Below are positions 47,685 through 59,141 of a stretch of DNA of 64,000 bases, piece after piece. The stretch is from Polyporus tsugae (Eukaryota; Basidiomycota; Agaricomycetes; Polyporales; Polyporaceae). The notes under the pieces were generated by a model that was given only the letters and a program-made list of their open reading frames with translations, had not been told where the DNA came from and ran no database searches. Every line of letters starts with the position of its first letter. The first letter of the stretch is position 1. The stretch covers positions 2,294,001 through 2,358,000 of the forward strand of contig JAHRBS010000007.1 in NCBI GenBank assembly GCA_024305745.1, given 5' to 3'. A program made the translations under genes and the position numbers.

Positions 47685-50600
47685 ATGGTCATGGAGTCAA
47701 AGTATGCCGTTATCACCCTGTATTGCCTCCCAGCCACCCCGGCTAATCTACCGACTCGCACAGGACTGACGACTCTCAAGCGAGCCAGCTTCTCGCCGCC
47801 GCTCTCCGTCCCAGGGACATTCAGCCCGGGACACCACTCGTTGAACAGCCCCACGTCCAGGAGAGCCCCCTCCTGTCAGACAGTAACACTTCCGTCCACT
47901 ACCACATACACGGCCTTCCAGCCACCCAGTCAGTGTATAGCAGTCAAGATCAGCCATATACCGAAGGCTCTCAAAAAGAGAACACCCCTGCCTCTTGGGA
48001 CAAGGACAAGTCCTCTCACCCGCTGCCTCCCTCCCCACCAGCTTCTCCCTCTCGTCCCCAGCCCGTCCCTTCTTATACCACCGAGCTCAAGGAGACGCCC
48101 TCCAACCTCTTCCCACTTTGCAAACCGGCCAAAGAGAAACCTTGTCCAAAGGACCTTGTTCCCATCAACGACACGTCGTCTCCAGCCAAGTCTGGTAAGG
48201 CTATCTCCTTTGCTTCCTCTTCCCGCCTCCCTTCACGACCCCAAACATATTTGGAACGCACCTCCACCCTCCCCTCTCGCTCAATGCCTCCTCCACCAAG
48301 ACCCAGGTCCCCTTCGCCTCCATCGCAGGACTCTTTTGCGGGTCCGCTGCCCCAGCCAGACCCCGCAAAAGTGTTCATCGCTACCGCGAGGAACTTCAAT
48401 ATCCCTTTGTCGCAGGTCGGCGAAGTCTCTCAATCCCCATCCGAGGACGATGGACCCCCTCCCGTATCTTCCGACATCTGGTCTTCTGGACAGCGGAGTT
48501 CCGCTACGCGTCAACCCTCCCCCGCTCCAAGGATCCTTGTGGCCGGCACGCCGTCCGACTCTTCTCGCGGCTCAAACTCTCAATGCCAATCGCAAGCGAC
48601 CCCCTCTCAATCTCAACAGTTCGAGTCTCATTATGGGGATTCCCAGTACTCAGATCCCTTCCCTCAAGCACAGGCACAAACCGAGGACTACCTCCCGCCG
48701 AGTCAGCAGGACGAGGGTTTGGGCACATCCTCTCGATCTGGTTCCTCCCAACCTTCATCGTCGTACGAACGTCTCCTGGCCGATCCCTTCGAAGATATAC
48801 CGGTGGCAACACAGATCGGAGATGACATCACTCCGCCCACGCAGATCGTCGAGCGAACCCAGATGGACTCGCAAGCGGGCGATGTGGACTCCGTCATGCG
48901 CGACCACCACTATTACAACGAGAACAGCCAAATGGTCTTTCCCACTGTTCCGTCCGAGGCGCGTTCAACGCACACGTCGCATTCTACCTTGCCTCGCAGG
49001 TTCCTTGGCATGATTGCGCTTGAGAAGCGCTACCGCTATACTCACGTTGCATCGGAGGCTGCGGGTCCGTCCAAGTCTCGGGCTACCCTCGGGGCAACTG
49101 ATTGGGATGTCGAGCCTGCGGACCACACTCAAGCCTCAGACGCGCCATCGAGTGACGACGTTCACACCCAAGATACGCAGTTAACTGATCAGCAGGACGA
49201 GGTCGGGGAAACACAGCCGTCGGACGTCGCTGTCAACGGGAGCATCGCATCCCTTCTTCCCCGACGTCGCTTGCCTCCCGCGAACCGCGTCCTGCAGTCT
49301 GGGCAGTCCGCATCCATGCGCGCGGGTCCAGCAGCTGCCAAGGTCCCTGAGCCAGATATCTCCCTGGACCCGGACGAGACGGGCCCCACGCAGATCGTGT
49401 CGCCGAGCCCGGACAAGACGGGTCCAACCCAAATCGTTTCGCCATCCCCTGATAAAACATGCCCGACTCAGATCGTCTCACCGTCACCAGCCGAGACAGG
49501 GCCAACAGAGATCGCTTCGCCGTCCCCGGACAAGACAGGACCAACCCAGATCGTCTTGCCGTCCCCGGAAAAGACGGGTCCGACTCAGATTGTTTCGCCG
49601 TCCCCGGCAAAGAGGGGCCGAACACAGGTTCTCTCCCGGTCGCCCGCCAAGTCCAGCCCAACGAAAGTTGTCCCGGACTCAGACCCGCCTGAGCCTGGGC
49701 CTGTTGCACCTCTCTCTCGCCGCCGGGGCGCTTCTGTGTCTTCGGCCTCGACGTACCATTCGCCTGAGGTGTCTTCGCGGCCACGGGCGTACATGCAGTC
49801 TGAGGATGAGGTGTTGAAGACGATTGCGGTTACGGAGCCTTCCGTCCCAACCATCGACGAGGAGGAGGGGAAAGAAGAGGAGGAGGAAGAGGAAGAGATT
49901 CCTCTGGCGCAACGGGTCCTTTCGGGAAAGGCGAAAGGCAAGCAGAAATTTACGGAGCCGAACGTCAAGTCCCCAGCTGCAAGGAATACTATTGCTCGCG
50001 GGAACGCCAACAACAGTTCCTGGAGGGGCTGTGTCATTCCGTCTTCAGATCCTGGAGAACGCCGGGAAGAAGCCGCACCCAAGGCGGCGGCGAGTAAAAA
50101 TACGAAGCCTCGGACACCTATGAACCAAATCCCGCCTCCTCCGCCCATGTCCCGGTCGACCCGGGCGGCGAAGACCGTAGCCCGGGGGCGTCTCGCGGAG
50201 AGCTCGGACGAGGAAGACCATGACGATGATATGTCCTCGTTGACGGACATCGCGACCGTGCCCGCTGACGACGACGAAATCGAAATGGACGTCGATCTCC
50301 TCAGCGCGAGGCTGAAGCCAGCACGTGGCAACAAACGCAAGCGCATTGTGTCCGGCTTGGCGAAGAGGGCGAACGGCAAGGTGCTCGTCAAGGAGGAGTC
50401 CTCCACGCCCCTTGGCCGGCCCGCGAAGCGCATGAAAACGCACAGCAGCGACGTGCCGACGCGTGTGTTCGCGCTGTGGAAGGGCACGGCGCAGTATTAC
50501 ACTGGGGTCGTGTACCAGTCCATCGGCCACGGCTCGGGGCGGTACATCGTGAGGTTCGACGACGACGACAACGCGGAGCTCGAGCTCAAGCACCTGCGCG

Positions 50601-51815
50601 CGTGTAGGCTCAAGGTTGGAGACCACGTCCTGCTCAGGCAGAAGGAGAAGGCGGTCATCGTCGAGTACCCGCCCTGCCCGGAGGGAGGCCACGGCCCGGA
50701 CGACACGGTCATGATCGAGCTCAAGGACGATGAGCAAGAAGAGGTGCAGGTGCAATGCCTGCAGATCCCCACCCGGACCATCACGGCTGCGTGGGACGAT
50801 CGCGTGTTGACGGAGGATGTCATTGTGCCCATCGTCCGCCCGAATGTCAGTGCTACGCCTGGCAGACGATCTGTGTCTGCGTCTGGGCAGAGCGAGGTGC
50901 TACGGAAACGGGCACTGGCGGGGATCGGGCTCGTCGTGTCGCTGGCCCCATCTAAGGAGGCGCAGAACACCCGAGACGCTATGGTGGGGGATATCAAGAA
51001 GTGTGGAGGCGTCGTGCTCGACGACTGGACGACGATCTTTGGGATGGACGGCGCTCTGGAGCACAAGAACCAGCGGTGGATGTTGAAACCGGGGGACATT
51101 CAGTGGAGGAAGAAGGCAGGCCACGGGATCGACAAGGTATTCCTCATCTCGAACGACTTCCACCAGAAGCCGAAGTATCTGGTCGCGTTGGCGCTGGGGA
51201 TACCTTGTCTGTCGGTGGAATGGCTGAGGGCTTTTGTGGAACAGGTTCATAATAGTCCTTGTTCTTTGAAAGAGGGCATAAAGCTAACCATACATGGCCA
51301 TACAGGAGGCAGAGTGGAGACGCTATCTCCTGCCTGCTGGCTACTCGGAGCAACTCGAGGCCCGTGTGTCTCAGATGGTCGACATTGACTGGGGTACCAG
51401 CGATCACCATCTGACGGACGTTGCGGCCAACAAGGTCGCGTCAAAGGTCTTCTCCGAGACGTCTATCCTCTGCATTTCTTCTGACTTCGTTCCATCTAAG
51501 AAGTCAAAGAAGGTAGGCGTCCACCCAATTCTTGACCGCCATAATTGACCCTCATGATCCACAATGTAGAGCGGGGACAGTGCGCTGAAAAAGGAGGCCG
51601 CTGAGTCAGTGCCTCGGATCGTGCTATGCATGGGTGCTGCAACTGTTGAGTCGGTCGCGGACCTCAAGCATGCCTCCCAGGACCCGAAGGACTACGACTA
51701 TATAGTGGTTCCCGACCAGAACCTCAGCAAGTTTTCCAAGTACGACAATGCCGTCGACGTCGACTGGGTCAAGGACTGCCTCATCTCTGGCAGGCTTCTC
51801 CCCTTGCCCGGCTAG
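47685..51815 (+). CDS. DNA-damage checkpoint adaptor, 53BP1/Crb2/Rad9-like (Tudor + BRCT)
   Basis: Nuclear adaptor that in yeasts and animals binds modified histones and brings effector kinases to DNA breaks. Exon 1 is only 17 bases (47685-47701); joining it across a 62-base intron to 47764 gives MVMESKTDDSQASQLLAAAL, which continues in frame into the long exon. The first 900 residues are disordered, with many SQ/TQ sites and the tandem repeat listed separately. A Tudor-like region follows: TRVFALWKGTAQYYTGVVYQ, GRYIVRFDDDDNAELELKHL, RACRLKVGDHVLLRQKEK. Then comes a BRCT pair: IGLVVSLAPSKEAQNTRDAM, LEHKNQRWMLKPGDI, CLSVEWLRAFVEQ and, after an intron, RRYLLPAGYSEQLEARVSQM, SVPRIVLCMGAATVESVADL, VDVDWVKDCLISGRLLPLPG. 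Stop TAG 51813-51815; about 1,310 residues. I assign the family but not a specific orthologue name. Confidence 0.88.
49373..49684 (+). repeat. Eight tandem 39-bp units (13 residues, TQ/SPSP)
   Basis: In-frame array of the form [D/A/E]-[K/E]-T-G-P-T-Q-I-V-S-P-S-P. Units 1, 2, 3, 5, 6 and 7 keep Thr-Gln, the ATM/ATR-kinase target; unit 4 has TE and unit 8 TK. Most units also have SP sites. Units are diverged at DNA level, so the array is not a recent expansion. Confidence 0.9.
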
Positions 51816-52414
51816 ATTCCCCTTTACCATTATACCTTAACACATCCTGGGCACATTTCACGTAAGTATGATATGATATTATCGCGGATCGTCGTCTTGC
51901 TTTCTATGTCACCATCTCGTACTCGGCTACTTAATGGCTATCGTAGGTTCTCTCACCGCCTTGCATTGGCGGCTGCTCTCTTGATTACTGTCTATTAATG
52001 CACGCGTTAACACCTCACGTTCGTGTATCAGTAGGACTCTTGCTGTACAAATGCTGTCTACAGATTCTACTCTTCTCGTTTTGCGTCTACGAGTTCCGAG
52101 TCCATGTACCCACCATACACACTGTTTGTACACAACATGGCCACCAATTTGTATATAGTCCAATCCCTGCGGTGCACCAACTATCGAACGATGTCGTTGG
52201 GCGAGATCGTAGGCGTGGTTGACGTGGTGGATGTCGCTCATGCGCTCATAGCGCTCAGTACTCATACATGCGCTTACAGACCGGGTTCGCACGCATACAG
52301 CGCGGCATGACAAGACGCGGGTTTGGGCGTCTATACGCGCTCACAACTGGACGCGTTTGTTCCCGCATGGCCTTCTAGTCTCTGTCAATCCACGCTCTCA
52401 TATCATATCAACCC
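51816..52414. other. Intergenic between adaptor and chromodomain gene
   Basis: 600 bases with no gene. ACGCGT at 52351-52356 lies 59 bases before the chromodomain gene's ATG. A GACGCGG sequence at 52315-52321 resembles a related cell-cycle site. Confidence 0.45.
52351..52356. promoter_or_regulatory. MCB element (ACGCGT) before chromodomain gene
   Basis: Exact hexamer 59 bases upstream of the start codon at 52415. Role inferred. Confidence 0.4.
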
Positions 52415-55400
52415 ATGTCTGAAGAATACGAAGTCGGTAAGTGGAGATCGCTTTATAGACAATGCAAGTGCAGAACATGCCCCTTTAGAGTCGATCCTGC
52501 GAGCGAAGGTAGAGGGTGGCAAGAGGGGGAAGAAGAAGTCATGGGTGAGTCGCCATAAACCGTTTATATGTTCACTTCCCTAACAATACCATTTGAACGC
52601 AGTCCTATTGGGTGAAGGTGAGGTCCATGGCACGTCGCAACGTGTCGGAATGCTGAACTAGGGGGCGGGCAGTGGAAGAACTATGGACTCGCGGACAACA
52701 CGTACGTCCACTTCCTCTTGCCCCACGACAGCGACTACTGGCGGCGGACTTACGCCAATAGCTTACTAACACCATTGACATGGTAGATGGGAACCGGCAA
52801 CGTCTTTTAAGGGAGGCTCCGAGCATTTCATCCAGCACTTCTGGAACCGGGTCGACACTCGGGGGCGGGACATCGCGGACTTGAGTGAGTTCCGTGCAGA
52901 CGAGGAGTTCTTCCCTTCAGGTCCACCCAGTACGTTCCTACTTCGCTCTTCCTCTGTCACCATGCTCACTGCTATCGTTGGGTTCAGGCAAGAAGGACAA
53001 GAAAGCGAAGGAACGAAAAGAGCCACCCCCCGCACCCGCATCAATCGAAATCTCTGATTCTGAACATGAGGCCCTTGCGCCATCGGTGGTTTCAGGGAAG
53101 AAGAAAGGAAAGAAAGCCCAGGAGCGGGAAGAGTCTCCCCCACCCGTCGTTCAGCCCCCTGATTCTGAACACGAAGTTGATTCGCTCGTCAATGACGAAG
53201 TTGAAGAACCCTCTGCAAGTATCTCCACCCAGAACAAACGTCGACGCTCTTCCGTTGCCGGAGAAGAGGAACCCGCTCGACCCAAGGGCAAGCATGGTCG
53301 TCCGCCAGGGAAACGCCCGCATGAGCTCGAGGCAGAGCTAGCTCAGCTACAATTGGAGCCGGTGATTCTTGACGAACCCGCTCCTCCTCCTCCGAAACGC
53401 AAGCGTGGTCGCCCACCCGGGATTCCCGCGCACGAGATGGGCACGCAAGTTCAGCCAGCACCGGAACCAATCGTCGCTGAGCCGGCTCCCCCGCCGCCAA
53501 GGCGCAAGCGTGGTCAAACTCCTGGCATTCCCTCGCACGAGTTAGAAGTGCAAGTTCGCCCGGGATTGCCACTTGTAGGTGATGAACCTGCTCCTTCGAC
53601 GAAGCGCAAGCGTGGTCGCCCGCCGGGGATCCCCTCCCACGAGATGGAGAAGCAACTGGAACCAGAGTCCGTAGTGGATGAGCCTTCTCCGCCGCCGCCC
53701 AAGCGCAAGCGCGGCCACCCGCCTGGCATATCCTCGCGCGAGATGGAGAAGCAAGTTCAGCTGGAACCAGAGCCTGTGGTTGACAAGCCACCTCCCTCGC
53801 TGCCTAGGCGCCAGCATGGGCGTCCTCCAGGCAAGCGACCTGCCGAGCTTGAGGCAGAGGAGAAGCAAGCAGAGAAGGCAGCCGAGACGGAAGATGAGGT
53901 AGCAGTTGAGGCGACCTCGTCGGCGACAGCGAAGGCGGCATCGCTGAAGAAGGCATCACCGAAGAAATCTCGCAATGGAGAACGCATCGTGCCAGACTCC
54001 CGCGCTGAGTCCTCCCGTGGCCGCAAACCTGTCACTGCTGAACCGACCACATCCGTCTCTCGTCGCTTGTCTCTGCCCCGGCGCAGACGAGCTGCTAAAG
54101 GGGACCCTCCCCCGAGGTCACCGTCCTCAGACGAGCTCCTCATCGTTCCCGACAGTGACGAGGAAAAAGGGAGAAGGAAGACTCAGCGTGGCAAGAAAAA
54201 GGCCACGTCTGCAGAGGATGTCATGGACGTGGACGCGCTCCCCGAACCTCCAAGTACATTTGGTGCTCCCACTCTATTGAGTCCCGACCCAGCTCCCGAA
54301 ACGTCTGCCGAAGCGTCCCCAGCACCCAGCCTTCCCGCACACCGCTTGCGTGCTGCCAATCCTCGGGTCAAAGTAGCAGACGATCCTCATCTCACGGAAG
54401 CTAATGGGCCCGATGCTATCGCTGTAAAGGCTCGGTTCATGAAGCGCGCCATCAATGGTGCAGACCAGCCCTCAGGCAGTACTCGTCGTGCAGTCGTGTC
54501 GGGCTCCAAAGCCGGCCCGGGCAGGTCGTCGGCTACCCTTTTCCCGGAGAACAACACCACGCGTCTGACGGTGCAAAAGGGTGTCCTCGCCAGCGTGAAG
54601 CCCAAAAAGGCCTCCAAGGCCGCTAGCGAGCTTGGGGCTTCTGTTACTGCTCCAAATGGCGGCGCGAGCAGGGAGATCGACGGTCTGACCTTCGACTCCG
54701 CCGAGGTGCTTGATCCTGGGCCGTCCGGACAGCTTCACGTTGAACCCGCGTCTGAGGTTGCACCTACCGGTCAAGAGCTCCTTCACGCGGCGGGGATGGA
54801 CGATAAGGCGGTGCAAGATTTGCCTGACTTCGAGGACGATCCGGCGGGCGAGGTTGAAGTCCAAAGCGCACCTGATGCTCAGGTCGAAGTGTACGTCTCC
54901 GTGCTTGACCTTGTGAATTCGTGTTGAATGGTTTGCACAGTATGGAGGTTGAACCACAGCGAGCATTTGGCAGTATAAGTGCTGCCGGTGGTCAGGCACC
55001 TGAAGCGAAGCCGCTCACCTTCGCGAGCCGGGTCGGTGTGTGGAGCCAGTCCACCATCTTTGGGCCTCTGTGAGTGTCCTCCGTCGTGACGTGAACTTGA
55101 GACTGACTTGATGCTTGTCCAGCACGCTTGGTCTTCAGGGCCGCTCGCAGAGCGACAATGGTTCAACGGACGCGTAAGCTCCCGCTCACCACTTTGGCCT
55201 GTGGCGTAACATCTAACGGTCCATCACAGGTCTCCCGAGGCTAAGAAATACACCTTCCATCTCAACCTAGATTCCGCCGTGTCTATTCCCGTAACGCTGA
55301 AGGATGTCCACGCATCTCACACCTTCCTTGACGGTCTGGATGCAACTGCCCGGAATCCAACGGGCAAGTTTTACAAGGACAATTATGCGATTGCCCTGGT

Positions 55401-55757
55401 CGACACGCTCAAGGCGAAGGGGTCCTACGCCCGAGTTGCACCTAGAGAGGCTGCAACCGACGATCACAAGAGACACTTAGAGCGTTTCATCTCTCGTCTG
55501 CAGGATAGCGAACTGGTATGCTACTTACACTTCCTGCAAAGCTCGCCACGTTGACGTTCTCTTTACAGTTCATCCAGATGAACCGTGCAGAGACGTTGGT
55601 GATGTGCGGGTCAGACAACGCCGTCCTCGTACAGAAGCTTGGATTCCCTCCTCAGCTCCTTGGGCTGGGGAGCACCGTGGTCGTTGCCCACGTTGACGTT
55701 GAAGATTTCTCTCTGTACGCCGAGGCTGCCGCCCACGCTGACACGACTCGGTGGTAA
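52415..55757 (+). CDS. Chromodomain protein with AT-hook array and conserved C-terminal domain
   Basis: Probable nuclear chromatin reader of about 930 residues. The chromodomain is assembled from five exons: 52415-52436, 52489-52544, 52603-52617 (15 bases), 52673-52701 and from 52787. The join reads EEYEVESILRAKVEGG, a short Lys-rich loop, then SYWVKWKNYGLADNTWEPAT and GGSEHFIQHFWNRVD. These carry the aromatic cage positions of methyl-lysine-binding chromodomains (Tyr in EYEVE, YWVKW and WEP). It continues with SDSEHE acidic motifs, six AT-hook units (53281-53855), a disordered basic region, and a C-terminal domain: KPLTFASRVGVWSQSTIFGP, KKYTFHLNLDSAVSIPVTLK, DNYAIALVDTLKAKGSYARV, LQDSELFIQMNRAETLVMCG, LGLGSTVVVAHVDVEDFSLY. 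That domain has a SPOC-like alternation of strands, as in Chp1, but this is a guess. Stop TAA 55755-55757. Confidence 0.85.
53281..53855 (+). repeat. Six tandem AT-hook units (about 32-37 residues each)
   Basis: Each unit has a basic hook followed by Pro-Gly, a short helix-like HELE/HEME segment and an acidic-Pro spacer ending DEPAPPPP. Hooks in order: KHGRPPGK, KRGRPPGI, KRGQTPGI, KRGRPPGI, KRGHPPGI, QHGRPPGK. Four keep the Gly-Arg-Pro core that inserts into the AT minor groove; unit 3 (GQT) and unit 5 (GHP) have lost the Arg. Confidence 0.9.
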
Positions 55758-57261
55758 ACCCTACCGGACTCTTAGAAACTCATCCCTTTCCTTTACTGTC
55801 CCGATCTATATCTCGTGCTATCCTCGCTCGATTGCTGTCCCTATCACTCAGAGCTATGTTGTCACTCGTATATGTAAAGCCGGTCTAATAGAATGTTGCC
55901 ATTCCGCGGTTTTCTTGACACATCAGTGCATGCACGGAACACAAACAATAAGAGAACAGAACCTTCCATTCGCGGTGTGCGTTCTGGGTCGTTTACTCGA
56001 TACTCAACTACTACACTAGTATGTATGCAACGACGTAAAAGCCCCTATACGAATCAATCTGTATATCTCCTTTTTGGTGTCTCTCGTCCCAGATTGGGAT
56101 GTCTTCTGTTCGTCTCCTGCACGTGTACATTAGTCGGCCTTGCGGTGGGGAGGTACGCCATTCCAAGGGTGGGGACCAAATTAGTCGGGTTTGGTCCTGA
56201 TTGGTCCGCGCGACCGATTTAGGCGCCCAATTGGTCGACCAATTTGGGTGCACGTGTCGCGGGAGATGGCTCGCGAGGCTGTGGGGGCCGGCAGCTAGTT
56301 TGAGAGCACATGAGGATCATGTTCGAAGGCGAAAAATATATTTAAGCTATTTCTAAGCAAGCAGTACAGGACGTAGGGGAAGGAGGCCAAAAATGCGGGG
56401 CCAGAGCAGCCCAAGAGCCGAGGAAACGAGAGGCCAAACCATGCTGCACCTGGCTCACATCAGATGGTGAAACTGCCCGCGCCTGAAAGGCGCAATTCTC
56501 CTCTTTCAAACGAGGGCAAAATAGAAGCAAATGGTGCAGTATTGGGGGAGGGATCGACATCACAAAATCACCATAAGCACCGACCATAGGTCTGTGATTG
56601 CAAATGCAATAGACTATCACAGGATGGAAAGAAAATCGGGAAAAATATGTTGATGGAAAGGGGAGAACCCAAGCTCAATTACGCAAAAGAAAGCGCCAAA
56701 AACGGATAGGAATTGAAGAAGATGCGTGGTGCACGAGGAGAGGTGCTCGCAGACAGTTTCCCAGCTCAGAGGACGACTGAGGCTCACCTAATGCCAGCAG
56801 GAAGTATTCCATACGTCAAACCCTATCGATATGGACAGAATGCGATAGCTGAAGCAGTGGGAACCTTAGATGTAGAGGAGGGGAAAGCCGGGAGGAGGGC
56901 AAGCCAGATGTGGCTTGCAAGCGCAGTCAAAGATCGAGACGCGGCGGCGGGCGCGCCGCCGCGAGAAGCGACCAGATACAGTATGGTTTGGTGAACCCAG
57001 ATAGCAGATTATGCAGGTGGAAGCGAAGGAGCCGGAAGGGAGGGAGAGGCATTGGCGGTGAGGAGGAGGAGAGCGCACCTTTGGCGCGCGACCTCGCGCT
57101 CGCACCCTGGGCACCTTTCGGGCCGCTTCGCGGCCAGGCCCCACCCTTGGAATGACTAATTTTCCCTGCGGTGGCCATGATATTCAGGTTTTTCCCCTCC
57201 ACCACATTCTACGCTCGACGACTTCTCCCGAGCTCGGACCAATTTCTCCTTCCACATCGGC
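55758..57261. other. Intergenic, 1.5 kb; CCAAT cluster and GC palindromes
   Basis: Between converging genes. A cluster of CCAAT/ATTGG motifs lies at 56194-56244. GC-rich inverted repeats occur at about 56940-56962 and 57119-57133 (GGCCGC-TTC-GCGGCC). A minus-strand frame starting ATG 57172 (92 codons, Gly/Ser/Arg-rich) has a possible donor site after about 33 codons, but I could not find a convincing next exon, so it is not called as a gene. Confidence 0.4.
56229..56244. repeat. Perfect 16-base palindrome AATTGGTCGACCAATT
   Basis: Self-complementary over all 16 bases and contains CCAAT on both strands (the HAP-complex motif). It lies among other ATTGG/CCAAT copies, which suggests a regulatory cluster, although the gene it would serve is not evident. 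Confidence 0.5.
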
Positions 57262-59141
57262 CTATAGCTTTCCCTTACAAACAGCGGCCCCACCCAAGTA
57301 GTGGAGCGTCGCCAGGCGACACTCCTCGACGAACTCCTCCACGTCCGCGTTCTTGTACACATTCCGGTCGAACGTCACCCCAAGACCGAGCATCCCACGT
57401 TCGGTGGCGTTGCCCAGGAAGAACTCCATTGGACGGCTGTGGAGGTACGTCGTCTCGTCCGTAATCCTAAGCAGTGCGTCCGCATCCGAGGTCGCCGGGG
57501 GCGGGGGCGGGGCTTCAGAGGCAGACGGTTCGGAGAGGTTGCCGAGCTGAGGATTCGCGGGACGCGGAGTGCGCACCGAGAGCGGGTGCCCTTGGGGGAG
57601 AGGGTAGTTTGGAGGTAAGATGAGTGACATCTATACGGCCCAAGTGTATGTGAATCTTGGGGAGCAGACAGAGAGGCAAGGGTAACGCTCGCACCTGTCC
57701 CACGCTAGAAAGGCCGTTGGCGAATACGCAGTCGGCGGGCACCGCGTCCCTTGAGTGCACGGGCATGGGGAGATCAGGCAGTGGCTCCCCTTTCTGCTCC
57801 GCGAGCCAGTGCGTCGCCATGACCTTCTTCCGGCGCACGTACGTCGGCTGCCGAGCGGACGCGATGTCCATCGCGAGCGGGTTGGACATAATCCTCCTGA
57901 GCTGCTGGCGGCAGAGCTGTCCGCGATGGAAGAACCGCTCACGCGACATCAAGGCGGCGAATGGCGGCGCGCCGCCCTGGTCCCGCGGCACGCCGTCGTC
58001 TTTGCGTGACCCGAAGGGAGAGGGCATGAACGGGAGCGTGCACTCGTAGTAGTCGATCGCGAGCGCAACCTCTGTCGCACCGCCCTTTCTCTGCCAGTCT
58101 GCGTCCATGTACGGGCGCAGGTTGACAGGGCCGCCGAAGTGCATGGGCTGCCGACGACGGTATTCCCACTCGTCTCGGGGCATGTCGCCGCGGAGGTAGC
58201 GGCGGTGGAGCATGCGCGTAATGGCGAGCTGGGAAATGACTGGGATGACTGTGCCGAAAGTCACTTTGTGCTTGCGACAGGTCGCGAGGATCGCGACCGT
58301 TTCTGGGACTGAAAAACGATAGCCAACACGTTCTGTCGTGGAGGGCGTACGATACGTCTTTTCTGTGACAGTGCGGGGGATGGTGTGACCGCCCTGTAGC
58401 CGGGTGAATAAGTTGTCGTCGTGGGGTTGTGAGGAGCAATATCCTCACCGCGAGCTTTCCACGCCGGTTGAGAAAGATGACGCGTGCAATAGCGCGACGC
58501 CATTTTTGTTGAGGAGGGCTCAGCTTTTTGATCGGATTAAGCGCATCGGTCGGGAGCGCCATAGCGAGCCTCTCCTCCAGGTTGGGAAGCAGGGCTGGCG
58601 GAGAGGTGAGAACATCAAAGAACGTACGTGCAATCGTTGCTCCAGATATCCCATCGCCGATGGCATGGGCGACCCGAATGAGGACCTGGTACTTTCCCGG
58701 TTGCCCCTCATGTTTGAAGATAAAGAGCCGAGATATGAGGTGATGGTCTTGTGTGGGCTTGTCGCGCTGGAGCATCCATATGTATGCCTCCACGTCCTCG
58801 CTGGACTTCGTGGAGAGGAAATTGACTTCATCGGGGTGGTGGTGGGACAGGTTGCGCTCCGAGACGACGAATCGGACGGCGTCGACGCCTCTTGAATCGT
58901 CCATGTGAGCACCGAGCAAGGGGTACCATTGCTTCAGCGTCGACCATGCTCTGCAGACGTTACTCTCGTTGAAGAGAGCAGGGCCGTCGGCACGGTCGGT
59001 GTCCTGGACGAGGTAGCGCCACACGATGTCTGCGGTGCCATTGAATGACCGGTCGAAGTAGAAACTGTGCTCGTTTAATCCGAGGGGACGCGCATAGGTC
59101 TTCCCAGAGGCTTCAGAGTGACGAAGAAGGGACCAAGACAT
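57262..59141 (-). CDS. CAT-fold acyltransferase, alcohol acetyltransferase/condensation-like (HxxxD)
   Basis: Probable CoA-dependent acyltransferase. From ATG 59141 the protein reads MSWSLLRHSEASGKTYARPL, then LGLNEHSFYFDRSFNGTADI, VCRAWSTLKQWYPLLGAHMD and VLIRVAHAIGDGISGATIAR, in which H-A-I-G-D is the catalytic HxxxD motif. After an intron near 58434-58379, the second half has YRFSVPETVAILATCRKHKV, TFGTVIPVISQLAITRML, FGGPVNLRPYMDADWQRKGG and, after another intron, MSLILPPNYPLPQGHPLSVR and EFFLGNATERGMLGLGVTFD. It ends LGGAAVCKGKL, stop at 57262-57264; about 580 residues. No carrier-protein domain is attached, so a stand-alone alcohol or lipid acyltransferase is more likely than a peptide synthetase. 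Substrate unknown. No neighbouring biosynthetic genes. Confidence 0.85.

Noticed and set aside
47685..49013. 442-codon frame overlapping the checkpoint adaptor in another reading frame
   Set aside because: Pro/Ser/Arg-rich low-complexity product; only its first 17 bases belong to the real gene by splicing.
49585..50487. 300-codon minus-strand frame
   Set aside because: Antisense of the repeat and Ser/Glu-rich part of the adaptor gene.
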